This document shows positions 9,488 to 20,300 of a DNA stretch of 64,000 nucleotides, piece after piece. The stretch comes from Azoarcus sp. KH32C (lineage in GTDB: Bacteria; Pseudomonadota; Gammaproteobacteria; Burkholderiales; Rhodocyclaceae), in the NCBI RefSeq assembly GCF_000349945.1, contig NC_020516.1, forward strand, positions 5,017,167 to 5,081,166. The letters are read 5' to 3'. The notes under the pieces are model-generated. The model made no database searches. It worked only from the letters and a program-made list of their open reading frames with translations, and was not told the origin of the DNA. Positions within the stretch are counted from its first letter, which is position 1. Every line of letters begins with the position of its first letter. The position numbers and the translations under genes were made by a program.

Positions 9488-11385
9488 GCGACATCCTCAA
9501 CCGCTTCACGGCCAACTCCGCGGAATTTAGCGAAGTGAAGCTCGCCGCCGCCACACCGGTGCTGGACGCAAGAGCCGGGGCGATTTCGGGCGCCGTGCAG
9601 ATGGAGCCGACGATCTCCGCTGCGAGCCTCGCCGCGCTCGCAGGCTCCTTCCAGGTCGCCGCCGAACCGAGCGAGCCGCTGACCGAGCCCGTCTTCAGCA
9701 AGGCCACGACCGCCGCGAAAGGCATGCTGTCGCACGTCGACGTGATCCGCGACAGCTTCCTCAACGTCCGGCGCGACCTCCTCGACCTGCGCGACAAGGC
9801 CAATGCGCGCCAGAACCAGGCGAAATCGCTGATCGACCGCGTCTGCGACTTCCTCGACGACTACCTGAAGCCCGAGGAGCTGCGCCGCCTCGGCGCGATC
9901 GACGACGTGATGCAGGCGCCCGCCTTCCGCCTCTTCGTCGCACCCGACCTGCACAATGCCGACGGCCTGCTGCTGCGCCCGCGGCTCGACCTCGCGATCC
10001 CCCGCCCGGGCGACGACGCGGGCGACGGTCTCAAGCACAACGACGAATCCGCGCTCTTCTCCGCCGGCAAGGTCGTCGCCGACGACATCCGCAAGATCGA
10101 GGCCCTGCGCGGCGCGCTGACGACGCTGCGACGCCGCCACCAGCAGGCGCTCAATGACCTGCGCGCCCGGCTCGCCGCCCTCGAAGCCGACATCCCGGCC
10201 GGGATCCGCGAGCTCGACGTGCGCGAGCGCGCCCGCGTCGAAGCCCTCGACGACTATGCCGTCGCCCAGCGCCTCTTGGCCGAGCACTGGCGCGAGATCG
10301 AGGCCGCCTACGCCGAGCGCAAACGCGTCATCGAAAGCCACCGCGGCCTCTTCTACGTGAAGGTGCGCGAAACCCCACTTGGCCGCACATTGCCCGATCC
10401 ACTGGACCTGCGCCCCGCATCTCCGGACGACCTCGTCCCCGGCTGCGCGAACCGCGAGACCTCGCTCCCGGCCGCGCTGGCGCCTTTCATCGAGGCCGTC
10501 TACGACATCCCCGCCGGCGACTGGGCCACGCTGCGCCCGCTCGGCCACCTGCTGCCCGGCCGCGCGATCCTCGCCGGCCTCGTCGACACGCGCCGCCAAA
10601 AACTCGCGCTGCGCCTGAACCGCAGCCCCACCGCCGATACCCCGGTGCTCGCATCGCTGATCCAGCAGAACCACGCCCTCGTGCGCGACCTCGCCGCCCG
10701 CCCCTTCAACGCCAGCGCGCTGTCCGAACTGCAACGCCAGGGCAGTGCGATCCTCGCGCTCGACGACCTTCTCGCGATCCCCTCGCCGCTGCTACGCGAC
10801 CCGGCGCGTGCGCTGCACCAGCGCCTCGACGCCGCCGCGGGCTGCATCCTCGCCCGCCTGCGCACGATCGCCCCGTCGATCCGACTGCAATGGTCCGCCG
10901 CGGCCGAAGCCAACCGCCTCGCCGTCGAGACGCCCGAAGGCTGGCCCGGCCTTGCCGACGCCGAGGAGCGCGACTTCAACGGCATCCGCACCCTCGTCGA
11001 GCTCGTCGCCTGGTGGTTCCGCCAGATCGACACTGACGCCTCCGCCGGCAGCCGCACTGCGATGAGGAACCTCGTCCGCGCCTGCCTGCTGCTCGCCGCG
11101 AGCGACGATCCGCAGCAACTCGTGCAGGGCCGGCTGCAGACGATCCCCGGCCGCTTCCGCCTCGGCGACGCGCTGCGCCTGACACTCAACCGCGAAGCCG
11201 CCCCCGGCACGCTGCTGCAGCTCTTCGACGACAGCCAGCGCGTCATCGCGACGCTGCGCGTCGACGACCACGACGACCAGGGCACGGTCGCCTCCGTCGC
11301 GAGCATCCTCGACCCGCAGCTCGAACGGAATCCGGCAGCGATACTCAACACCGCGCTGCAGATCAGCGGGCTCAACCGGGGCTGA
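9484..11385 (+). CDS. Conserved eCIS-locus protein of unknown function
   Basis: 633 residues, not recognised. It is translationally coupled to the upstream gene by a four-base overlap, and the next gene begins two bases after its stop. The first 60 residues are low in structure. Residues about 75-320 are mostly helical, with amphipathic stretches such as LRRRHQQALNDLRARLAALE that could form short coiled coils. No transmembrane segment, signal peptide or nucleotide-binding motif is seen. Its place between the module-bearing proteins and the tape-measure-like protein and ATPase suggests a structural or assembly role in the contractile particle. No more precise function can be defended. Confidence 0.65.
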   Translation: MSDILNRFTANSAEFSEVKLAAATPVLDARAGAISGAVQMEPTISAASLAALAGSFQVAAEPSEPLTEPVFSKATTAAKGMLSHVDVIRDSFLNVRRDLLDLRDKANARQNQAKSLIDRVCDFLDDYLKPEELRRLGAIDDVMQAPAFRLFVAPDLHNADGLLLRPRLDLAIPRPGDDAGDGLKHNDESALFSAGKVVADDIRKIEALRGALTTLRRRHQQALNDLRARLAALEADIPAGIRELDVRERARVEALDDYAVAQRLLAEHWREIEAAYAERKRVIESHRGLFYVKVRETPLGRTLPDPLDLRPASPDDLVPGCANRETSLPAALAPFIEAVYDIPAGDWATLRPLGHLLPGRAILAGLVDTRRQKLALRLNRSPTADTPVLASLIQQNHALVRDLAARPFNASALSELQRQGSAILALDDLLAIPSPLLRDPARALHQRLDAAAGCILARLRTIAPSIRLQWSAAAEANRLAVETPEGWPGLADAEERDFNGIRTLVELVAWWFRQIDTDASAGSRTAMRNLVRACLLLAASDDPQQLVQGRLQTIPGRFRLGDALRLTLNREAAPGTLLQLFDDSQRVIATLRVDDHDDQGTVASVASILDPQLERNPAAILNTALQISGLNRG

Positions 11386-11387
11386 CG

Positions 11388-13028
11388 ATGAACACCGGCG
11401 ACATCCGCGTCGGCCGCGTCCTGCTGCGCGGCACCGCGTCCGCGATCGACGCCGCACGCGCGACGCTCCCCGCCGCGCTTGCCCGCGCGCACTGGTCCGA
11501 TGTCGCCGACGACGCGATCGTCGTCGTCCGCCGCGTCGCGGTCGCCGGCACTGCCGCCGAGCTGCCCGCGCGTGCGGCCGCGGCCACCGAGCACCTCGCC
11601 CGCCGCGCCGCCGACCCCTGGAGCTCCGCCGCCGACGCCGCCGACGCCGTGCGCTTCCGCAACGCGCTCGACTACCGCGCCTGCCTCGTCCGCGACCTCC
11701 TCGCCGGCACCGCGCACGGGCGCTGGCTGTGGCGCCATCGCACGGCCCTGCTCGCCCGCCCCGCGGCGGAAGCGCTCGCGGAGCTGCTCGGCGAGGATGC
11801 GTTGGCGCTGCCGGCCCTCCTCGAACGGCCCGCGCTGCGCGACAGCCTCCCGGCCCTGTGGCGCACCCTCGACGCCCCCGCCGCCCGCAGCGTCCTGCAC
11901 GCCATCGGCACCACGACCGGCTGGCAAAGCGCCATCACAGGCGCGCTCGACCCGACCCCGCACGAACGGAGGGCGGGAGCGCGCAGCGCATCCCGCCGCC
12001 CGGCGCTTGAGGCCCCACCCAATACTCGGTCGACGGCCCGAGCGCCCGAACCAGTCGCGCCAACACAGACGGCGGACTCCGTGTTCCGCTCCGCTGCCCT
12101 ACGCGCTGCACCCCTCCGCGACCTACCCTCGACCGACCCGCGCGTCGTCCTGCAGGCGGTGCTCGCGCTCTGGACCCACGCACCCGCCGCGTTGGCGAGC
12201 GCGAACGCCGCCGAGACCCTGCGCGCCGCCGCCGAGACCCTTCTCGCCCCGGCGGCCACGTCGACACCGAACAGACACCTCGATCGGCTCAGCCACGCAG
12301 GACGCGGCCATCACCCCGCCGACGCGCAAGCGCCCGACCCGACGCAAAACGCAGCCCTTCGGGCTCCTGCCACCGCGGTCAGCGCTCACCCGACGGTAGC
12401 TCCATACGATCCGTTCGCCAGTACCGACACACCCCCGGACAACACCCCGCCCGTCGCCCCCCGTGACGCGTCCGCGCCCCACCGTGTCTCCTCCGTCGCG
12501 GCCTCGTCCGCGACCCTTCCGCCCGCCGCGGACCATGACTTCCACACCCGCGGCGGCGGTTTCTTCTTCCTGCTCAACGTGCTGGACCTTCCCGCCCTGC
12601 GCGACTGGCGCGCCCGCCTCGACGAGCCTCAGGCCGGCTGGCGCGAACTCGTCCGCCTCGCGGCCACGCTGGGCTTCACCCCCGACGCGCCGCTCGCAGC
12701 CTTCCTCGCCGACGCCTGCGCTCTCGCGCCGGACGACGGCTCGCCCGACAAGCCCGCGACCACGCTCACACGCCTGCCCCGCGGCCCCGAATCCGGCATC
12801 GTGCTGCACACAACATTGCGCCACTACGGCGAAACCGCGCTGCGCGCCGCGCTCGCCGAGCGCCCGGCGCACGTGATCGCAACGCGCAGCCACGTCGACA
12901 TCCATCTGCGCCTCGCCGACGTGGACCTCGACATCCGCCGCCCCGGCCTCGACCTCGACCCCGGCTGGCTGCCCTGGCTCGGACGCGTCGTGCACTTCCA
13001 TTACGACAGCGGAGGTTTCACGTCATGA
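11388..13028 (+). CDS. Tape-measure-like eCIS protein with Pro/Ala-rich linker
   Basis: 546 residues. It lies directly before the AAA+ ATPase and overlaps its start by four bases, the position usually held by the eCIS tape-measure-like protein. The N-terminal domain (about 1-185) is helical and includes FRNALDYRACLVRDLL. The C-terminal domain (about 385-546) starts at a GGGFFFLLNVLDLPALRDW segment, a glycine-plus-hydrophobic block I associate with this family. Between them, residues about 190-385 form a low-complexity linker rich in Pro, Ala, Arg and Thr. The DNA encoding the linker contains a REP-like hairpin at 11971-11997. The family call rests on position plus the C-terminal block. Sheath-length control is inferred, not shown. 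Confidence 0.55.
   Translation: MNTGDIRVGRVLLRGTASAIDAARATLPAALARAHWSDVADDAIVVVRRVAVAGTAAELPARAAAATEHLARRAADPWSSAADAADAVRFRNALDYRACLVRDLLAGTAHGRWLWRHRTALLARPAAEALAELLGEDALALPALLERPALRDSLPALWRTLDAPAARSVLHAIGTTTGWQSAITGALDPTPHERRAGARSASRRPALEAPPNTRSTARAPEPVAPTQTADSVFRSAALRAAPLRDLPSTDPRVVLQAVLALWTHAPAALASANAAETLRAAAETLLAPAATSTPNRHLDRLSHAGRGHHPADAQAPDPTQNAALRAPATAVSAHPTVAPYDPFASTDTPPDNTPPVAPRDASAPHRVSSVAASSATLPPAADHDFHTRGGGFFFLLNVLDLPALRDWRARLDEPQAGWRELVRLAATLGFTPDAPLAAFLADACALAPDDGSPDKPATTLTRLPRGPESGIVLHTTLRHYGETALRAALAERPAHVIATRSHVDIHLRLADVDLDIRRPGLDLDPGWLPWLGRVVHFHYDSGGFTS
11971..11997. repeat. REP-like hairpin inside a coding linker
   Basis: GGGCGGGA and TCCCGCC form a 7-bp inverted repeat around a GC-rich loop. 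The unit resembles the short hairpin repeats commonly found between genes in betaproteobacteria, but here it sits in frame within the low-complexity linker of the tape-measure-like gene. The resemblance is from memory; genome copies were not counted. Confidence 0.35.
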
Positions 13029-15028
13029 ACACACCCGCCCCGCCGCTCGACGGCCCCCGCCTCTCGCGCGCCTTCGTCCACGCCGGCATCCTGCACTTCG
13101 CGAAGCTCAGCCTCGGCACGCGCTCCGCGGTGTTCGACGCGCTGGCGTCGAGCGGCGGCGCCGACGATCTCGCGACCCTGCTCGACACCCCGCGCGAAGA
13201 CTGGCCGGCCGCCTGCCAGGCGCTCGCCCAGCTCGCCCCGCAATTCCGCGGCCCGCTCGGCCGCCTGCTTGCCGACCTCAAGCTGCAGCTCCACGAATGG
13301 TTCGCGCTCGCGCTCTGCGGCGAGAACGAATCGAGCTACCTGCTGAACCTCGCGGTCGCCGAGCTGCAATCCCCCGGCGCGGTCCGCCCCGGCCTGCACC
13401 TCGTCGCCGCCCTCGGCGAACCCCTGTTCGGCACGAACCTGCCCCCGCTCGCGCTGCCCAACCACCGCCTCGTCCGCGCCGGCATCCTCGAAGTCACCGG
13501 CGAGGGCCCGATGCCCACCCGCAGCCTGTCGATCGCGCCCGAGCTATGGGCCCTGCTCTGCGGCGACACCAGCGCGTGGCAACACACGTCGCCGCTGCCC
13601 GTCACCGACGCCGTGCTGCCGGAAAGCTACTGCGACCAACTCCCCTCGCTCGCCGGCATGCTGCGCGGCGGCATCACCCGGCACGTCGTGTTGCGCGGCT
13701 CACGCGGCGCCGGCCTCGAAGCCGCCGCCCGCCTCGCCACCGCCGTCGGCCGCCCGCCGCTGCAGATGGAAGCCGCGACCTGGGCGCGCAACCCCGCGCT
13801 CGCCCCCGCTTGCCGCTACGCCGGCTGGATGCCGGTGCTGACGCTGGACCTCGGCCCCGGCGAACGCCACACGCTGCCCGCCACTCCCGCGCTCGCCGTG
13901 CCGATGCTGATCGTCACCGGCCGCGACGGCGCGGTCGAAGGCCCGCTGCTGACCGAGATCGACCTGCCGCCGCTCTCCCCGCAGGAGCGCCACGCCGCCT
14001 GGCGGGCCGCCCTCGCCGCGAACGACGCGGGGCTCGCGGAAGCCGATCTCGGCCGCGAATTCGCCGACCACGCGCTCCTCGACGGCCCGACCGTGCACAC
14101 CCTTGCCGAACGCGTGCGCCTCGACGCCCAGGTCCGCCGCGAAGCGCCCGGCCTCGCCCACCTGCGCCGCGCCCGTGCCGGCTTCGGCAGCGAACGCCTG
14201 CGCCAGCTCGCGCAGCCCGTGACGCGCGAAGTCGGGCCCGACGCGCTGGTGCTGCCGGACGAACTCGTCGAACGCTTCGGCGCCCTCGTCGCCCGCTGCC
14301 GCCAGCGCGAAAAACTGCGCGACGGCCTCGGCGCGAGCCTCGCCGAGCCCGCACCGGGCGTCCGGGCGCTCTTCGCCGGCGACAGCGGCGCCGGCAAGAC
14401 CCTCGCCGCAAGCCGGCTGGCGACACTGCTCGGCGCCCCGCTCTTCCGCGTCGACCTCTCCGCGGTGATGAACAAGTACATCGGCGAATCGGAGAAAAAT
14501 CTCGGGCGCCTCCTCGACGAAGCCGCCGCGCTCGACGTGCTCCTGCTGATCGACGAAGCCGACAGCCTCTTCGGCCGCCGCGGCGAAGGCAAGGAGACCG
14601 GCGAGCGCTACGCCAACATGCTCACCAACTTTTTGCTCACGCGGATCGAACAGCATCCGGGCATCGTGGTCCTAACCACCAATACCCGCGGCCGCATCGA
14701 CGCGGCCTTCACCCGCCGCTTCGATACCATCATCGAGTTTCCACCGCCGGGCGTGGCAGAACGCTTGCGCATCTGGCAGTCGCACCTGGGTCAGCGCTCC
14801 CCCGACGCGGCCCTGTGCCGCCACCTCGCAAGCTACTGCACATTGCCCGGCGGCCATATCCGCAACGCCGTGCTGCAGGCCGCGGCCCTCGACCCCGCCG
14901 CACCGGACGACGGCGACGCCACCCGCCCGATCGCGCCCGAACAGCTCGTCGCCGCGCTGATCGAGGAATACCGCAAGATCGGCCGCACCCCGCCGCCGCA
15001 ACTGATGCACGCGAGGAGCAGCGCGTGA
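13025..15028 (+). CDS. AAA+ ATPase of the contractile injection system (Afp15-like)
   Basis: 667 residues. The C-terminal AAA+ domain carries Walker A GDSGAGKT at residues 452-459 and Walker B LLLIDEAD with D510/E511. These are followed by NTRGRIDAAFTRRFDTI, which holds the sensor-1 Asn and the arginine-finger-like RR. The N-terminal 400 residues are a helical adaptor region without a second P-loop. A AAA+ ATPase of this size next to the cargo genes is a hallmark of eCIS loci (Afp15/Pvc15 in characterised systems). There it is thought to aid particle assembly or cargo loading. The gene starts in a four-base overlap with the tape-measure-like gene and ends in a four-base overlap (GTGA) with the first DUF4157 gene. 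This suggests coupled expression with cargo. Confidence 0.9.
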   Translation: MNTPAPPLDGPRLSRAFVHAGILHFAKLSLGTRSAVFDALASSGGADDLATLLDTPREDWPAACQALAQLAPQFRGPLGRLLADLKLQLHEWFALALCGENESSYLLNLAVAELQSPGAVRPGLHLVAALGEPLFGTNLPPLALPNHRLVRAGILEVTGEGPMPTRSLSIAPELWALLCGDTSAWQHTSPLPVTDAVLPESYCDQLPSLAGMLRGGITRHVVLRGSRGAGLEAAARLATAVGRPPLQMEAATWARNPALAPACRYAGWMPVLTLDLGPGERHTLPATPALAVPMLIVTGRDGAVEGPLLTEIDLPPLSPQERHAAWRAALAANDAGLAEADLGREFADHALLDGPTVHTLAERVRLDAQVRREAPGLAHLRRARAGFGSERLRQLAQPVTREVGPDALVLPDELVERFGALVARCRQREKLRDGLGASLAEPAPGVRALFAGDSGAGKTLAASRLATLLGAPLFRVDLSAVMNKYIGESEKNLGRLLDEAAALDVLLLIDEADSLFGRRGEGKETGERYANMLTNFLLTRIEQHPGIVVLTTNTRGRIDAAFTRRFDTIIEFPPPGVAERLRIWQSHLGQRSPDAALCRHLASYCTLPGGHIRNAVLQAAALDPAAPDDGDATRPIAPEQLVAALIEEYRKIGRTPPPQLMHARSSA

Positions 15029-17307
15029 GCAGCCTCGCCCCCGGCGGCACGCTGCGCCGCAAGCCCCCGCCCTCGCCCGCACCCGAAAAGAAGGCGGGCG
15101 ATGCGCCAAAGCCGAAGGCCGGCGAAGCAAAACCCGACGGCGCCGCCAAACCCCAGGGCAAGGAGGGCGACAAGAACGCAGCCAGCGGCAAGGGTGCAAA
15201 GCCCCCCGGCTACTTGCAGGCCAAGCTCGCCGTCAGCCAGCCCCAGGACGCCGCCGAACAGGAAGCCGACAAGGTCGCCGGCGAAGTCCGCCGCGCGATG
15301 CGCTCGCCGGCGAACGTGTCGGCAAGCGAGCCGTCGAAGTGTCCGAGCTGCGGCGGCGCGGGCCCGCGCGGCAGCCTGGAGCCGGCAATCACGCCGCCGA
15401 AGAAGGAGGTGCTCGCACCGAAGCTGATGCGCGCCGCCGCAACCGAAGCCCCGCAATCCGTCGCACCCGGCGCCGGCCCCGCTGCGAAACCCGCGTCGAA
15501 GGCGCCCGACGCCCTCGCCGGCCAGGAAGTCCCGCCCGAAACCGAGCAGCGCATCGGCGCCCGCCGCGGCCAGGGCGCACCGCTCGCGCCGGACCTGCGC
15601 GCCCAGCTCGAAGCCAAGCTCGGCCGCGACCTCTCCGCAGTGCGCATCCACACCGATGCCGAAGCCGACGCGATGTGCGTCCAGATGCACGCACGCGCCT
15701 TCACCGTCGGCAACGACATCTACTTCTCGGCCGGCAGCTACGCCCCCGACAGCGACGCCGGCCTCGAACTCCTCGCCCACGAGCTCGCCCACGTCGGTCA
15801 GCAGGCCGAAGCCGGCGGCCCGCAAAGCGCCGCGCCCAAGCTGCAGCGCGACTTCTGGGACGACCTCTTCGGCGACAGCGGCGCGCCCGCCGACCCGATG
15901 GCCGGCTGCCGCAAGGAACTCGACGAATCCGAAAAATGGGCCAAGGCCGGCCCCTACCCGGCGGCGCCGCAGGGCATCATCGGCGCCGCGGGTTACGGCG
16001 GCTTCGACGCCCAGTACCGCCCCGACGCGGTCGAAGGCGAGGGCGTACTCGACATCAAGCAGGGGGTCGCCGCCGAATTCAAGGACACCCTCGTGCAGAA
16101 CGCCGGCGTCGTCACCCCGCACCCGGACCTCCCGGCCACGCCGGAGATCACCGCACTCGCCAACCGCGTCAACGGAATCCCCGTCGCGATCGTGCGCAAC
16201 GCGCTGCTGTCGCTCTACCAATGGACGCCCGCGGAACAGGCGCCCTGGCTTGCCAACCTGAAGTCGCTGATCGAATCCACGTGGAGCGGCAAGCACAGCT
16301 TCTTCCTCAACAAGCCGCGCTGGACCTGGCTGGGCGCCGACGTGAAGGTGGCCCTCGACATCGGCCAGCGCGCGAAAGCCGCCGGCGACCACATGACCGC
16401 GGAGATCTACAAGACGCCGCCCGGCGAGAGTCTGCGCACCTTCGACATCTCGCACGAAGTCGCTCCCGGCAGCACCACCGACCCGCGCGACCAGACGATG
16501 CGGCTCGCGAGCACGACCACGGGGCCGAAGGAATACGACCTGCTGCGCGAATCGGTCGAATTCGGCTTCAACTCGGATGCGCTGACAGGCACTGCGGTCG
16601 GGAAACTCAACGACTTCATCGCGCGATTCAATGGTGCGGTCGGCAACGCGGCGCACCAGGAAGTCCGCGTCGAGATCGTCGGCCACACGAGCGCTTCCGG
16701 CGACGAGAAATACAATCACGACCTGTCGGAGCGGCGTGCCAACGCCGTGCGCGACCACCTCGCCAACAACGGTTTCGCGAACACCGCCACGCGCGTGACC
16801 ATCACGCCGCGCGGCGAAACGGAGGCCGACCAGACGCAGCCGAAACTCGCGACCGACCAGCGCGCGGACCTCATCGTCGACGGCGGTGAACGCATGATCA
16901 CCGCCGCGCACGAGTGGGGGCATGCGTTCGGCGTGGACGACGAGTACGTCACCGGCGGCACCAACATCGGCGATCCGGTCGACCACGACGCGATGACCAA
17001 GGCAATGACCGACGCCAACGGCGTCCATCTGCCCGGCGCGATCAAGGAACACAACGGCGGCATCATGTCCTTCGGCACCGAGGTGCGCCCGCAGCACTAC
17101 TCGACCTTCCACCACGCGCTCACGACCGTCACCGCGCAGTCGCCCTGGTCGCTGGGACTCCACAAGCCGAAGTGGCAGGTCGCGATGGAATGCGGTGCGC
17201 CTTCGCCGAAGGGCGACTGGCCCACGCCGACCCCGAGCCCGCCGACGCCCGCTACCCCACCGGCGAGCCCCGTGCCCGGCAGCGACAATGGAAGCGCTGT
17301 CGCCTAA
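15025..17307 (+). CDS. eCIS core (DUF4157) protein with OmpA-like domain and metzincin-type zinc site
   Basis: 760 residues from the GTG at 15025, chosen because it overlaps the ATPase stop (GTGA) and has GAGGAG upstream; the frame is open further upstream but only antisense-type composition supports that. Residues 1-60 are Lys/Pro/Ala-rich and disordered. The DUF4157 domain is at about 185-260 with HELAH at 252-256. Residues about 515-620 resemble an OmpA C-terminal domain (GHTSASGDEKYN, then LSERRANAVRDHL). HEWGHAFGVDD at 629-639 matches HExxHxxGxxD, and GIMSFG with Met681 fits a Met-turn, so the C-terminal domain looks like a metzincin-clan metallopeptidase. No signal peptide is present, as expected for particle-loaded cargo. 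The protease role is inferred from motifs. The next gene overlaps the 3' end by 20 bases. Confidence 0.8.
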   Translation: MSSLAPGGTLRRKPPPSPAPEKKAGDAPKPKAGEAKPDGAAKPQGKEGDKNAASGKGAKPPGYLQAKLAVSQPQDAAEQEADKVAGEVRRAMRSPANVSASEPSKCPSCGGAGPRGSLEPAITPPKKEVLAPKLMRAAATEAPQSVAPGAGPAAKPASKAPDALAGQEVPPETEQRIGARRGQGAPLAPDLRAQLEAKLGRDLSAVRIHTDAEADAMCVQMHARAFTVGNDIYFSAGSYAPDSDAGLELLAHELAHVGQQAEAGGPQSAAPKLQRDFWDDLFGDSGAPADPMAGCRKELDESEKWAKAGPYPAAPQGIIGAAGYGGFDAQYRPDAVEGEGVLDIKQGVAAEFKDTLVQNAGVVTPHPDLPATPEITALANRVNGIPVAIVRNALLSLYQWTPAEQAPWLANLKSLIESTWSGKHSFFLNKPRWTWLGADVKVALDIGQRAKAAGDHMTAEIYKTPPGESLRTFDISHEVAPGSTTDPRDQTMRLASTTTGPKEYDLLRESVEFGFNSDALTGTAVGKLNDFIARFNGAVGNAAHQEVRVEIVGHTSASGDEKYNHDLSERRANAVRDHLANNGFANTATRVTITPRGETEADQTQPKLATDQRADLIVDGGERMITAAHEWGHAFGVDDEYVTGGTNIGDPVDHDAMTKAMTDANGVHLPGAIKEHNGGIMSFGTEVRPQHYSTFHHALTTVTAQSPWSLGLHKPKWQVAMECGAPSPKGDWPTPTPSPPTPATPPASPVPGSDNGSAVA

Positions 17308-20300
17308 ATTCGCCCGCCGGCCGAGCGAACGGCCGGCGCCGGAAACGTCTCGCGCCGCCTCGCGCAATCCGGCGGCGCGCGCGCAGGGCAGCTCGCCAGC
17401 GGCAACACCCGCCCCGCCGCCGGCGCTGCCCGCCTATGCGCAACCGCCGGCACGCATCAGCCAACCCGGCGAAGGCATCGAACGCGAAGCCGAACAGCGC
17501 GCCAACGCCGTCGCCCCTCCGAGCACGCCCGACCCGACACCGCAGAGCGCACCCGGCGCAGCGGCGAGCGCCGCGCCTGGCGAGGCGGGCGGTACCGGCC
17601 CGACTCCCTCTGCCGCGCCCGCGACCCGCCCGGCGGCACCGGCGCCAAGCGCCTCCTCGCCGGCCAGCACGACGACGCCTTCGCCCTCCGCAGCAGGCGC
17701 CCCCGCATCGGCGCTACCCGCCTATGCGGCAAGCCGTGTCGACGACCGCCGGGGTCGCGGCGAACCGATCCCGAAGGACGCCCGCAGCGCGCTCGAAGGC
17801 CATTTCGGCCGCGACTTCGCCGACGTGCGCATCCACACCGACGCCGAAGCCGCCCGCCTGACCGCCGCCCTCGGCGCCCGCGCCTTCACGTCCGGCCGCG
17901 ACATCTACATCGCCCCGGACGCCTACGCCCCCACCACCGCCGAAGGCCGTCACCTCCTCGCGCATGAGCTCACCCACGTCGTGCAGCAGGACGGCCAGGC
18001 CGCAGCGGTCCTCGCCCGCGCCGTCGACCCGACCCTCGACACCCGCTTCCACGAAACCGACCGCACGCCGGCGGCGCAGACCGCGCTCGAACGCCTCGAA
18101 CTGCCGGCCGTCAAGGCGCGCCACCTGCCGCTTTACAACGGCCTCGCCTCCGCCAACAATCTCAAGCGCGTGCGCGGCTATGGTCGCGAAGGCGCCGACC
18201 AGCGCGCCGTGTGGAACGGCCTGCAAGTGCCCGCCGACGCCGTGCGCACGAAGCTCGGCGAACGCAACATCCCGGTCCCCGCCGACGCCAGCGGCCGCAT
18301 CCGCCTGAAGCCCCATCGCGGTGCACGCCTCACGTCGAAGAGCCTGTCCGAGCTTCAGACGATGCTCCGCATCCCGAACTGGGACCGCAACGGCCGTGCG
18401 ATCCCGCAGTTCCAGGTCGACCACATCGTCGAGCTGCAGGTCTCCGGCCAGATGGGCTCGGGTGTCGGCAACAGCGTGCAGAACATGGAGCTCCTCGACC
18501 AGCCGTCGAACTCCAGCTCCGGCGGCACGATCCGCAGCGGGATCTACAGAAAGGTCGACGCCTACCTCGACACCTTCGACCCCAAGCCCGACCGCGGCAC
18601 CGTGCTCCGCCAGCACGACGTCGTCTTCACGAGCGCCGCCGCGACCGGCGCGGGCTCGGCGGCCGGCGCCTCCGCCTGGTGGACCAAGACTGAGATCGAG
18701 GAAGCCGAACCGCTACGCAGCGCGAGCCCGCCGAATCCGACCGAAGACGGCGTCGCCCAAGGCACGGCCGGCGAGTTCATCCTCACCTCCGGCCCCGGCG
18801 GCATCACCGTCGGCCGCTTCCGCCACAGCCCGGGCAGCGCGCCCGCGATCGGCACGACACAGGCGCGCGCGCTCGCGGGCCTGCGGATCACCGCGATCAA
18901 CCTCACCGACACCGCCGGCACGCCCAGCGGCCCCGTCGGCTCGCTCGCCGCCGAATGGGACCTCCCCGCCGATTGGCAGCCCGAAACGCCCGCCGTCACG
19001 ATCTCGCTCGCCGGCGACGGCGAATACCGCGGCTACCCGTCCGCGATGCCCGCACTCAACGTCACCTACCGCCACCTGAGCCCGGTCAGTTTCGCGAGCG
19101 TCTCGACCGAGGACGGCGAACTGTCCGCCGAAGGCACGCTGACGCCGTCGATCCCGATCTTCAACGCCCCGATCACCGTGCGCCTGCGCGGCCGCGACCT
19201 CAGCTTCTCGCTCGACTACGGCCCCGAGCAGATCAGCCTGCCGATCCCGCGCACGACGATCGACGACGCCTACGTCAGCGTCTTCTACTCCACCGCCCGC
19301 GGCTTCGGGCTCGGCGGTCAGGTGCTGTTCTCGATCGAAGGCGCCGGCAGCGGCGAACTCGCGGCCTCCGTCTCGACCGCCGGCGGCGTCCAGTTCGAAG
19401 GCGGCTTCACCTTCGAGCGCTCGCTCTTCGACCGCGCCCGCGTGCGCGCGTGGTGGCGCGACGGCGCGCTCGGCGCCGAAGGCACGATCGGCATCGACAC
19501 GCCGGATAAGATCCGCGGCATCAAGAGCGCCACCGCGACCGTCAGCGTCACCGAAGGCGCGTGGAGCTTCACCGGCAGCGCCGAACTCTCGGTCCCCGGC
19601 GTCAAGGAAGCCGGCATCTCGATCACCCAGGGCGAAACCGGCCTGACGATCGCCGGCGACGTGGCCCTCGCCGCCAACCCCGCGATCCGCTCCGGCTCGA
19701 TCCATGTCGAATGCAAGAAGGACGAAGGCGACTGGAAAGTCTCCGCCACCGGCACCGCGCAGCCCGCGATCCCCGGCGTCGACTCCGAGCTCACCGTCAC
19801 CTACGACGACGGCGCCTTCGACGCGCGCTTTTCCGGCGCCTTCGCGCGCGGCATGCTCTCCGGCCAGATCACCGTCGGCGCCACCAACCGCAGCGTCGGC
19901 GAGGATGGCCAGCCCAGCGGCGACGCCGCCCCCAACGCCCCGATCATCGTCTACGGCAGCGGCTCCGCGACCGTGCAGATCGCGCCCTGGCTGCAAGGCA
20001 CCGCCGGCATCCGCCTCGACCCCAACGGCGAGATCACGGTCTCCGGCGAAATCGCCCTGCCCAACCAGCTCGAAATCTTCTCCAAGCTCGAATACGACAA
20101 GCGCATTTTCGGCCTCGCGACCCAGATTCCGATCATCCCCGGCATCGTCGCCGAAGTCGGCGGCAATCTCAGCGCCAACGCCAGCATCGGCCCCGGTGCG
20201 ATCGACCAGCTCCGGATCGGCATCGAATACAACCCCGCGCACGAGGAAAACACCCACGTCACCGGCGACGCCCACCTCAACGTCCCCGCCCAGGCGGGAC

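Noticed and set aside
13297..15024. Open frame continuing upstream of the first DUF4157 gene on the + strand.
   Set aside because: It lies inside the AAA+ ATPase in another frame and translates to Arg/Pro-rich noise. The GTG at 15025 with GAGGAG is the better start.
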